A DNA stretch of 38,022 nt from an uncultured Verrucomicrobiota bacterium. Lineage in GTDB: Bacteria > Verrucomicrobiota > Verrucomicrobiia > Opitutales > Intestinicryptomonadaceae. The stretch lies in the NCBI GenBank assembly GCA_949293415.1, contig CASFDK010000048.1, forward strand, positions 1 through 38,022, in the 5' to 3' direction. Within the stretch, counting starts at the first letter, position 1. Each line of letters begins with the position of its first letter. A program made the translations under genes and the position numbers. The notes below the pieces were generated by a model that made no database searches, was not told where the DNA came from, and saw nothing but the letters and a program-made list of their open reading frames with translations. Shown here one piece after another: positions 31,529 to 38,022 of this stretch.

Positions 31529-33735
31529 TTGTTCCCGCTCCCTTCGGCGGTTTTAAAGCGCGACACTTCGTCGAGCAGCGACGCGCTTGTCGAGTCGAGC
31601 GTGAATGTCGCCGATTTAAACTCCGTGACGGTGTCGCGCGCGCGCGCTGAGTTTTCGGACAGCTCGAGCATCGTGCGGCTGATGCGTTTTGCGCTGTCGG
31701 ACATTCCCGCGATTCTGCCCGCGATGTTTTCGAATTTCGGACCTATGCCCTCGATGTCGCCGACCACCCGCGAAAGCGAATCCGCCGTGTCGAGGATTAT
31801 CTTCAGGCTCTGGCGCATACTCGCCCCGAACCTGTCCATTTCCATAACGCCCGAGTTCACCGCCGACTGCATTTGTCTTACGGCGTTTTCGATGTCGTCT
31901 GCGGCGTTCGAAGTCTTGTCGGCAAGCCGTCTTATCTGGCGCGCCACGACCGCAAAGCCCAGCCCGATTTCGCCCGCCTTTTCCGCTTCGACCGACGCGT
32001 TGAGCGAAAGCAGATTCGTCTGCCTGTTGATTGCGCCGATTGCCGTTATGACCGCCGTAATCTTTTCGGCATTGCCGTTGATGACGGCGAGCCTTTCCAT
32101 CGCGTTTGCGGTCGCCGCATAGAGCGCGTCGTAGTTGCGCTTCAGCAGCTGCAGGTTGTCGCCACCCGCGCGGCTGATTGCAAGCGTCCTTTCGACCTGC
32201 GCCGCCGACGAACGCGCCGCCTTGTTAATTGCGTCCGCCGCCGTCGAAATGTTTTTGCCCGATGCCGCCACGCGCCGCATCGACGAGACTTCCGAAACCG
32301 AGATGGATTCGAGCGATTTCGCAAGCGCGGATATTTTCGACGCGCCGTCGGCAACGTACAGTCCGTCGTCGCGTATCGAGGCGATCAGTCCGGAGAGTTC
32401 GCGCGTCATTTCCGAGATTGCGAGCATCAGCGAGTCGAATTCGCCTATCCGCGAGCCGCCCTTTTCGCGGTATTTTGCAAGTTCGCTTTCGGCGGATGCC
32501 ATATCGCCAGCCGAATGGAAACGCGCCACGCGCCTGAGCAGTTTGAGCGGCTTGGACATCTGCGAGGCGAGTATCCACGATATGCCTATCGCAATCAGCG
32601 TAAACACCGCTCCCGCGTATACAATCGTGCGTGAGAACGCGGCTATCTGCGTTGTAAGCGCGGTTTCGCTGCCCGAAAATTCGTCCGCGTCGAGCGATGT
32701 TCCGATTATCCAGTTCCACGGCTCGTAGTAGGTATATGTTACGAGCTTTGTTATTTCGCGCCGCCCGTCCTTTGCGGGAATGCGGATTGTCTCCGCGCCG
32801 ATTTCGCCCGCCCGCAGTGCGCGGCTTTTTTCTATGATGTGCAGCAGAAATTTCCTACGCTGTTCGAAGGGGTCTTCGGAGATTTTCGTCGCCGCCGCCG
32901 ACTGGTCGCGCGACACTTTCAGCAGGGGAGAGAGCGCGTTCGAGTTGTCCACAACCCATACCGTCCCAGTTTCGCCGATTGAAGTGGAGGCGAGGTATTT
33001 TTCAAGTTCCGCGACCGCTGGCAGGGGAGTGCCGAAAACGAGCACTCCGCCGATTGCGCCGCCTTCGAGCTTTATCGGAAAGCAGTTCGCCGAATATGTC
33101 GAGCCGTTTCTTTCGACGATTCCCGAAGCCGATTCCCCGCCCGCAAGGAGCGAGGCGAACAGCGGCGAGAGCTCGAGCGCGCTTTCGGGCGAAAGCGTGC
33201 CGCCCGCAAAACTCTCGCCCGTATCGTAGTAGAGCGTTGTCGCCACGTTCACGAAAAGGTCGGATCCGGGCACGCGCGAGTATATCGAGATGTCGCAAAA
33301 GAGTCGTTCCTTTAGGGATTCGAGTACGGCCGAAAATTTTTTGTCCGCCGACTCGGGCGAAAGTCTCGTCTTTCCGAATTTGAGGGTGGGTGCGTAGAAG
33401 TTCTGCTTTGCCTCGGGCGCGTCCTGCGGGAACGATACGAAGTCCGAAGACGTTTCCGACATCGAGGGCTTGCCGAATTTCGAGAGCGTCTCGAAGATGA
33501 TTGTCCTTGCCGCGTCCACGGCGACGTCGTCGGAAATTTCGATGACGTCGCACATTTGGCGGATGTCGGTCGTTGCCTGTTTTGCCGATTCGAGCGCGGC
33601 GGCGCGGAATTCGGAATTTGCCGTCTTTACGATGTCCGAGCCCATCAGCGCGATGAATGCAAACATCGAGATTGCGGGCAGCACCGTGACCGATACGCCC
33701 AATCCCAACAATGTCGATTTCATCGAGGCTCTCAT
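31525..33735 (-). CDS. Methyl-accepting chemotaxis protein (first of pair)
   Basis: 736 residues, paralogous to the gene at 29312: N-terminal TM, Cache-like sensor (the IKLEGGAIGGVLVFGTPL and TVWVVDN strands), second TM near IVYAGAVFTLIAIGISWIL, HAMP-like linker (SKPLKLLRRVARFHS) and signalling tip around residue 575 (RQTNLLSLNASVEAEKAG). The sensor halves differ more than the tips, so the two probably detect different ligands. It follows the UDG gene by 11 bp. A shorter start at residue 5 (MKSTLL) is possible. Confidence 0.85.
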   Translation of the reverse strand: MRASMKSTLLGLGVSVTVLPAISMFAFIALMGSDIVKTANSEFRAAALESAKQATTDIRQMCDVIEISDDVAVDAARTIIFETLSKFGKPSMSETSSDFVSFPQDAPEAKQNFYAPTLKFGKTRLSPESADKKFSAVLESLKERLFCDISIYSRVPGSDLFVNVATTLYYDTGESFAGGTLSPESALELSPLFASLLAGGESASGIVERNGSTYSANCFPIKLEGGAIGGVLVFGTPLPAVAELEKYLASTSIGETGTVWVVDNSNALSPLLKVSRDQSAAATKISEDPFEQRRKFLLHIIEKSRALRAGEIGAETIRIPAKDGRREITKLVTYTYYEPWNWIIGTSLDADEFSGSETALTTQIAAFSRTIVYAGAVFTLIAIGISWILASQMSKPLKLLRRVARFHSAGDMASAESELAKYREKGGSRIGEFDSLMLAISEMTRELSGLIASIRDDGLYVADGASKISALAKSLESISVSEVSSMRRVAASGKNISTAADAINKAARSSAAQVERTLAISRAGGDNLQLLKRNYDALYAATANAMERLAVINGNAEKITAVITAIGAINRQTNLLSLNASVEAEKAGEIGLGFAVVARQIRRLADKTSNAADDIENAVRQMQSAVNSGVMEMDRFGASMRQSLKIILDTADSLSRVVGDIEGIGPKFENIAGRIAGMSDSAKRISRTMLELSENSARARDTVTEFKSATFTLDSTSASLLDEVSRFKTAEGSGNK

Positions 33736-33746
33736 TTTTCAAAGCG

Positions 33747-34715
33747 TCATTCCTTCGGCAGGAAGAATCCGCGCTGCTTTGCTGAAATCGGAATGCCCAC
33801 GCGCTCCATAACCGCCATCATATCCTCCCATACAAGCCTTTTCATTTGCGGAGAGGCGTATTGCAGCAGGAACGACGGGTGGTACGTTACCATCAGGTCG
33901 GCGTTTTCGAACTTCTGCCAGTGTCCGCGTATCTTGCCCATCCGCCTCGACGGGTCGAAACCGAGCAGCCCGTTGACTGCTGTCATTCCGAGCGCGACGA
34001 CAACCTTCGGTTTTACGATTTCGATTTGCGCCTTAAGGTAGGGCAGACAGTACGCCATCTCCTCTTCGGTCGGCGGTCGGTTGCCCTTGGGCGTTTCCGG
34101 TCGCCAGTTCATTATGTTGCCGATGTACACCTGTTCGCGCGAAAGCCCCATCGCGCCGATGATTTTCGTCAGAAGCTGTCCCGCCTTACCCACGAACGGC
34201 TCGCCCTGAATCTCTTCGTCCGCTCCGGGGGCTTCGCCGCAGAAGAAGATGTCGGCATCGAGCGTGCCCACGCCGAATACGATTTTCTTTTCGGGGCGCA
34301 GGTGTTCGGCGCAGACTTTGTCGCCGAGCACTATTTCGCGCAGGGCGTTCCAGCGCGTCTGCTTGTCGCCGTCGGGCAGAGAAAACTTCTTCGGGGCGGG
34401 GATGGGCTTGATGTCGATTGTTTTATTTACCACTTTCAATTTCTTTTGCGTTCGGTTTTGATTTTCGGTTTTCACAATGTCGCTTGCGGAGGCGAATTTC
34501 ACCTCTTCGATGTCGTCTATAAATTCTCCCTTGCCGTCGTCTTGCGGCGGGGTTTTGCGCGCGTATGCGGACTTCGGTAGCGTTTCGTCGGGCGGCAGTT
34601 CTCTCGCGAGCCGCTCGAGGATTTCCACGGAGTCGTCGTCAATGTTCGAGAACTCCGCTCCCTCCGCCGCGGCGCGCCTGAGTTCGTCGGCGAGTGTTTC
34701 GAAAATCTCCCTCAT
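33747..34715 (-). CDS. Uracil-DNA glycosylase, family 4-like, with partly missing Fe-S cysteines
   Basis: 322 residues: an acidic ~110-residue N-terminal extension, then the glycosylase domain. Motif GEAPGADEEIQGEPFVG is followed by KAGQLLTKIIGAMGLSREQVYI and, at the end, MVTYHPSFLL, as in family 4 UDGs that remove uracil from DNA. Of the four cluster cysteines known in thermophilic enzymes, only the first (DKVC) and last (MAYC) are retained; the second is His and the third is Trp (NWRPE). The start overlaps the CoaC stop by 4 nt, so the two are co-translated. Confidence 0.75.
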   Translation of the reverse strand: MREIFETLADELRRAAAEGAEFSNIDDDSVEILERLARELPPDETLPKSAYARKTPPQDDGKGEFIDDIEEVKFASASDIVKTENQNRTQKKLKVVNKTIDIKPIPAPKKFSLPDGDKQTRWNALREIVLGDKVCAEHLRPEKKIVFGVGTLDADIFFCGEAPGADEEIQGEPFVGKAGQLLTKIIGAMGLSREQVYIGNIMNWRPETPKGNRPPTEEEMAYCLPYLKAQIEIVKPKVVVALGMTAVNGLLGFDPSRRMGKIRGHWQKFENADLMVTYHPSFLLQYASPQMKRLVWEDMMAVMERVGIPISAKQRGFFLPKE

Positions 34716-35281
34716 CGCCCTGCAAGAATTTCCGCCGCCCTTTCGGCGATTTTTTCGACGGGGGCAAGCCGCCCCGCACCCGACTTTCCGCAGGCGAGTT
34801 CGCCCGTTTCGGGTTCGACAAATTCCACGCCGCGCCGCTTCAGAATTTCGATGTTTTCGACAACCGCGGGGTTGGCGAGCATATCGCAGTTCATCGCGGG
34901 GGCGACGAGCACGGGCGCGCGCGTTGCGAGGAAGAGCGTCGAGAGCATATCGGGGGCGATTCCGTGCGCGAAGTTGCCGAGCGCGTTCGCCGTTGCGGGC
35001 GCGACTAAAAGCAGGTCGGCTTCCTCCGCCAACGAGATGTGTTCGGGCTTCCAGTAGGGCACATCCTCCCACATCGACACGTATGTTTTGTTGCGCGAGA
35101 GCGTCTGGAATATGCGCGGCGACATCAGTTTTGCCGCGTTTTCGGTCATCACAACCTTGACCGACGCGCCAGATTTCGCCAGCAGCGAGACCAGCTCGGC
35201 CGCCTTGTAGACGGCTATCGAACTGCACACGCCGACCACAACGGTCTTGCCCGTCAATGTCGATTCGGTTTTATTTTGCAT
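34712..35281 (-). CDS. coaC: CoaC-type flavoprotein (phosphopantothenoylcysteine decarboxylase)
   Basis: 189 residues. FMN-binding core: GKTVVVGVCSSIAVYKAAEL, LLLVAPATANALGNFAHGIA, VLVAPAMNCDM, and the substrate-loop GELACGKSGAGRL. It decarboxylates phosphopantothenoylcysteine in CoA synthesis. No C-terminal CoaB domain follows, so the synthetase must be encoded elsewhere. The start at 35281 gives a normal CoaC length, and the gene heads the leftward run to UDG and the chemoreceptors. A general flavoprotein of the same fold is possible. Confidence 0.75.
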   Translation of the reverse strand: MQNKTESTLTGKTVVVGVCSSIAVYKAAELVSLLAKSGASVKVVMTENAAKLMSPRIFQTLSRNKTYVSMWEDVPYWKPEHISLAEEADLLLVAPATANALGNFAHGIAPDMLSTLFLATRAPVLVAPAMNCDMLANPAVVENIEILKRRGVEFVEPETGELACGKSGAGRLAPVEKIAERAAEILAGR

Positions 35282-35328
35282 AAAAAAAATTTTTACAAAT
35301 CGCGCAAAAAGTGCAAGCTGTAAATTGT

Positions 35329-36072
35329 ATGGCAGGATTGAGGGCATATTTTGACTTTCGCGGAAATTCAAACCCCGACCGCGTGCGACTTTCGCCCGAC
35401 GAAAGCCGCCACCTTTGCGGTTCGCTGAGGGCACAGGCGGGCGACGAAGTGGACGTTTTCGATTTGTCGGGCTGTGTGAAGCACTGCAAAATTGCGGTTG
35501 CCGACAGAAAACGCGCCGAGCTTGACGTTCTGGGCGAAGTCGAAATACGCAAGCCTAAGACGCGCATTTTTCTCGCCCAGTGTATGCCCAAGGGAAAGGT
35601 CTTCGACGACATCATCCGCCAGTCGGTCGAAGTCGGCGCGGCGGGGATTTTCCCGCTCGTATCCGACCGCACTCTCGTGCGTCCCGACGGCGCGGACAAA
35701 GACAAAAAGCTCGACAAGTGGACGACCCACATCGTCGAGGCGGTGAAGCAGTCGGCGAATTTTTCGGGCTTCGAAATGGCGCAGGCGCGGAGCTTTCCCG
35801 AATTTATCGCAGGCGCGGCGGACGCATTCGATTTGAAGATTGTCGCAAGCCTCCAGTCCGATTCCAAACCGATTTTCGATGTTCTTGAATCCGCGCCCGA
35901 CGCGAAGAGCGTCTGCATTCTCATAGGTCCCGAGGGCGATATGACCCCCGCGGAATACGCCGCCGCCGCCGAAGCTGGTTTTCGTCCCGCAACGCTCGGC
36001 ATCAACGTGATGAAATGCGACACCGCCGCACTGTTTGCACTTTCCGCCGCGTCGGCTTATTTTGCTCGATAG
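35329..36072 (+). CDS. rsmE: 16S rRNA (uracil1498-N3)-methyltransferase
   Basis: 247 residues. SPOUT-class knot: FLAQCMPKGKVFDDIIRQSVEVG, then VCILIGPEGDMTPAE (the family IGPEG motif) and LGINVMKCDTAALFALSA at the C-terminus. It methylates U1498 of 16S rRNA. The PUA-like N-terminal domain (RLSPDESRHLCGSLRAQ) is present. Divergent from coaC with a 47-bp gap. ATG at 35329 is preferred over the GTG at 35311. Confidence 0.85.
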   Translation: MAGLRAYFDFRGNSNPDRVRLSPDESRHLCGSLRAQAGDEVDVFDLSGCVKHCKIAVADRKRAELDVLGEVEIRKPKTRIFLAQCMPKGKVFDDIIRQSVEVGAAGIFPLVSDRTLVRPDGADKDKKLDKWTTHIVEAVKQSANFSGFEMAQARSFPEFIAGAADAFDLKIVASLQSDSKPIFDVLESAPDAKSVCILIGPEGDMTPAEYAAAAEAGFRPATLGINVMKCDTAALFALSAASAYFAR

Positions 36073-36085
36073 CCGAATTATTTTG

Positions 36086-36115
36086 TTGACTTTAAGTTAA
36101 TTTGCACCATAGTAT
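36086..36115 (+). promoter_or_regulatory. Promoter of the PEP-CTERM gene
   Basis: TTGACT and TAGTAT with an 18-bp AT-rich spacer, about 40 bp before the start codon of the surface-protein gene. A well-placed sigma-70-like element in the window's chromosomal half. Confidence 0.55.
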
Positions 36116-36155
36116 TACGACATTGTATTTGAAAACAAGGATACTGGATACTGTT

Positions 36156-37511
36156 ATGAAGAAGAATCTGCTTTTTGCTTTGTCGTCGTTGTGCGCTCTT
36201 GCGGCATCGGCGGCTGTCGAAGTTGCGGGCGGTAGTGGCTCGCCGGCTGCTAACTTGAACGACGAACAATACCGCAATCAGGATGTCATTTTGCTTCCGC
36301 GTACGGAAAGTCCAGCACAGGCGGCGTGGTTTTCGGGCAATGCCGAAAGCACCGCAACGGGTACAACGCTCAAGTCGATGACAGTAAAACCGTCGGAGGA
36401 AGGTCCGAGCGAATGGGTTCTGTCTCGCAATATCACGCTCGACGCAAACGGTTCCGAAAGCGACTACATTCTCGACATGGGCACGAAAAAGACGACCTAT
36501 TGGTTGCCGACCTTTGGTTGGTTTACAATCGACAACACGGGTGCAAGTACATCGCCCGTAAAGGTAAGATTTGGCGATTTTCTCTTCCAGAACGGCTCAG
36601 ATAGCTACTTCAATTTCTATACCGATGCCGAAGTTTCGGGCACGTCGCTGTCGCTCGGCTTGGGCAACGGCCACGAGGGTAAGCTCACGATGCGCATCGG
36701 CAACAGTGAGCTCGGCAAGAACGCAAATGTCGTTTTCAACGTCGGCACAACATCCTTCCAGAAAGAGGCTTCGCTCAACATTCAGCGCGGCTCGTCTCTG
36801 ACGATTGCGCAGGGCGCAAAGTTCACATTTACCGGCTCTTCGACATTCGATGTTTTCGGCACGCTCAAGTACGAAAATACTTCGGCGTTTTTGGAAATCG
36901 CCAGCAATATGACTATTGCCAATACTGGCAATGTCGTTCTGAGCAACGCATTGAGCATCGCAAAGGGCGGCACGGTGACAATCGACGCGCGCTCCGACGG
37001 CTCGGCGGCGATTTCAATGGCGACTGGCAACGGAAGAGTGATTCTCAACGGCGGAAGACTCAAAATTGCATCCAAGAACGCGTTGGCGTTAGATATAATA
37101 GGGCTTTACGCGGGGTCTTCAAGCACGCTCGAACTTTCCGCAAGAAACGAAATCAACAACGTGTATTTCAACCCGAACACAAAGCTTGCCCTTGTTCTGA
37201 CGGGCGCGGATGCGTCGGCTTTGTTTAAGTCGTTAGGCGGCACGGTCGATTTGACAATCGAGGGCTTCGCAAACGAAAAAGTTTTCTTCGGCGACAACGG
37301 ATGGTGGGACAGCGCAAAAATCACCGCAACCGACGGTTCGAAGACATACACAAAAGAACAGCTCGAACTTGTTGCCACGACGGGCGAAATGACAGCGCAG
37401 GGCAAATATGTTCTATCGCTGATAGCTGTTCCAGAACCCTCTACCTACGCCGCTATTTTTGGGGCAATTGCGATTGCTTTTGCATTGAAGCGTCGTTGCT
37501 CCGGAAAATAA
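36156..37511 (+). CDS. PEP-CTERM surface protein, autotransporter-like repeats
   Basis: 451 residues. Signal peptide MKKNLLFALSSLCALAASAA; a long beta-helical, Gly/Asn/Thr-rich body with repeated strands (GNVVLSNALSIAKGGTVTI; GRVILNGGRLKI). The C-terminal sorting signal VPEPSTY starts at residue 425, followed by a hydrophobic helix and KRR, as recognised by exosortase. Probably exported and anchored at the outer surface or in an exopolymer. Chosen start at 36156 gives a clean signal peptide; the upstream in-frame ATG at 36102 does not. Confidence 0.85.
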   Translation: MKKNLLFALSSLCALAASAAVEVAGGSGSPAANLNDEQYRNQDVILLPRTESPAQAAWFSGNAESTATGTTLKSMTVKPSEEGPSEWVLSRNITLDANGSESDYILDMGTKKTTYWLPTFGWFTIDNTGASTSPVKVRFGDFLFQNGSDSYFNFYTDAEVSGTSLSLGLGNGHEGKLTMRIGNSELGKNANVVFNVGTTSFQKEASLNIQRGSSLTIAQGAKFTFTGSSTFDVFGTLKYENTSAFLEIASNMTIANTGNVVLSNALSIAKGGTVTIDARSDGSAAISMATGNGRVILNGGRLKIASKNALALDIIGLYAGSSSTLELSARNEINNVYFNPNTKLALVLTGADASALFKSLGGTVDLTIEGFANEKVFFGDNGWWDSAKITATDGSKTYTKEQLELVATTGEMTAQGKYVLSLIAVPEPSTYAAIFGAIAIAFALKRRCSGK

Positions 37512-37515
37512 GACT

Positions 37516-37554
37516 GCGAATGTAGGCTAACTACAATTCGCACCCTTATTTTTC
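37516..37554 (+). terminator. Terminator of the PEP-CTERM gene
   Basis: GCGAATGTAG pairs with CTACAATTCGC (one bulged base) around a 5-nt loop, followed by CTTATTTTTC. It starts 5 nt after the stop codon. Confidence 0.65.
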
Positions 37555-37644
37555 TCCGCGCCTACCTTCAATGGCAAAATCAATGCACACTCGCCCCCAA
37601 AAGGGACGAGTCCGAGAGTGGGTTCGAACCTTTTAAGTTTAAAA

Positions 37645-37713
37645 GCAGCGATTGCGATTGCTTTTGCATTGAAGCGCAAGGCTGCAGCCTTGACGGTAAG
37701 GAGGGGAAAATAA
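37645..37713 (+). pseudogene. Remnant 3' end of a second PEP-CTERM gene
   Basis: AIAIAFALKRKAAA-type coding up to a TAA stop; about 24 bases (ATTGCGATTGCTTTTGCATT plus flanks) match the hydrophobic helix of the gene ending at 37511. The body and PEP motif are missing, with stop codons just upstream. A relic of duplication or recombination between tail segments of this family. The 37512-37644 stretch holds only the preceding gene's terminator and no gene. Confidence 0.55.
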
Positions 37714-37715
37714 GT

Positions 37716-37803
37716 AGCGATTGGGCGTTTGAAAGACGCCCAATGCGGAAGAAACGGGAAAGGCGCGGCTATAGCCGCGCCGCTTAATCACAGATGTAAA
37801 AAA
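37716..37803 (+). repeat. 88-bp hairpin repeat, copy 1
   Basis: Contains two hairpins: ATTGGGCGT/ACGCCCAAT and GGCGCGGCTA/TAGCCGCGCC (a 20-bp palindrome), followed by CACAGATGT and an A-run. A copy ~90% identical lies 199 bp downstream. On the minus strand both encode an RGYSRAFPVS-type peptide frame that I regard as non-genic. Confidence 0.75.
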
Positions 37804-37867
37804 CCCCCAAAAGGCGGTTTTTTCTCCGAAAAAACTTCCGCCTTCCCCCCACTTTCGAACTCTCACA

Positions 37868-37897
37868 GACACCGCGAACGGGCGGTGTCTTTTTTTG
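37868..37897 (+). terminator. Strong rho-independent terminator between the repeats
   Basis: GACACCGC and GCGGTGTC with a 6-nt loop, then eight T residues. It follows a GGCGG/CCGCC stem with T-run at about 37812-37850. Apart from these hairpins, no gene is seen between the two repeat copies. Confidence 0.75.
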
Positions 37898-37914
37898 TGC
37901 ACCGTCCCAGAGCA

Positions 37915-38002
37915 AGCGATTGGGCGTTTGAAAAACGCCCAATGCGGGTGAAACAGGAAAGGCGCGGCTATAGCCGCGCCGAGTACACACAGATATAAAA
38001 AA
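37915..38002 (+). repeat. 88-bp hairpin repeat, copy 2
   Basis: Same order of elements as copy 1: the GGGCGTTT hairpin, GCGGCTATAGCCGC palindrome and a CACAGATAT-A-run tail, with scattered substitutions (about 90% identity). Likely one member of a dispersed intergenic family; it runs close to the window edge. Confidence 0.75.
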
Positions 38003-38022
38003 TTTGCGGAGCAAAATGCCCA

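Noticed and set aside
37617..37635. GGGTTCGAACC as a tRNA T arm
   Set aside because: No acceptor, anticodon or D arm around it; short chance dyad.

Overview
The window is mostly one siphovirus-type prophage (about 0.1-28.6 kb, nearly all genes on the + strand), followed by about 9.4 kb of bacterial chromosome. The chromosomal part ends in a PEP-CTERM surface protein (C-terminal VPEPSTY, hydrophobic helix, KRR). With the Tpx, CoaC, UDG and RsmE versions and the moderately GC-rich, TCG/GAA/AAC-biased coding, this suggests a Verrucomicrobia relative (Opitutales/Puniceicoccales-like, possibly gut). That placement is inferred, not proven.

Layout: 1-215, a terminator and the 3' half of a tRNA-Phe (attachment-site scar). 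0.2-1.8 kb, two leftward accessory genes, one with a BRCT domain. 1.8-2.4 kb, a control region: a palindrome, a promoter with an operator in its spacer, two more operator copies and overlapping ribbon-helix-helix (RHH) genes. 2.4-5.7 kb, small early genes ending in a MazG-like NTP pyrophosphohydrolase. 5.75-6.83 kb, a probable phage sliding clamp. 6.95-10.1 kb, a DNA-modification and anti-restriction block: two ASCH proteins, a Lar-like protein, a class I methyltransferase and a cytosine-C5 methyltransferase overlapped almost end to end by a second long frame. 10.1-11.6 kb, a replication initiator containing iteron-like repeats, then an HTH protein. 11.6-13.45 kb, an AT-richer insert: ParB/Srx protein, radical SAM enzyme and a 28-residue Gly/Arg peptide. 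13.5-21.2 kb, lambda-like packaging and head genes (Nu1-like TerS, GpA-like TerL, gpW-like connector, portal, protease with nested scaffold, capsid). 21.3-27.9 kb, connectors and tail, including a short tape measure and an Ala-rich coiled-coil fibre. 27.9-28.6 kb, a small protein and a holin-like protein. I recognise no integrase, CI-type repressor or endolysin.

The chromosome (28.75-38.0 kb) has a leftward gene string coaC - UDG - two paralogous chemoreceptors, with tpx close behind, then divergent rsmE, the PEP-CTERM gene, a second PEP-CTERM tail fragment and two copies of an 88-bp hairpin repeat.

Most interesting signals: a 32-bp motif found four times in the late operon, each time ending on the start codon of an SD-less gene; dual-frame coding over the cytosine methyltransferase; iterons inside the initiator that ignore reading frame; and the ParB/radical-SAM/RG-peptide cassette. 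All family assignments come from reading motifs by eye; no searches were run.
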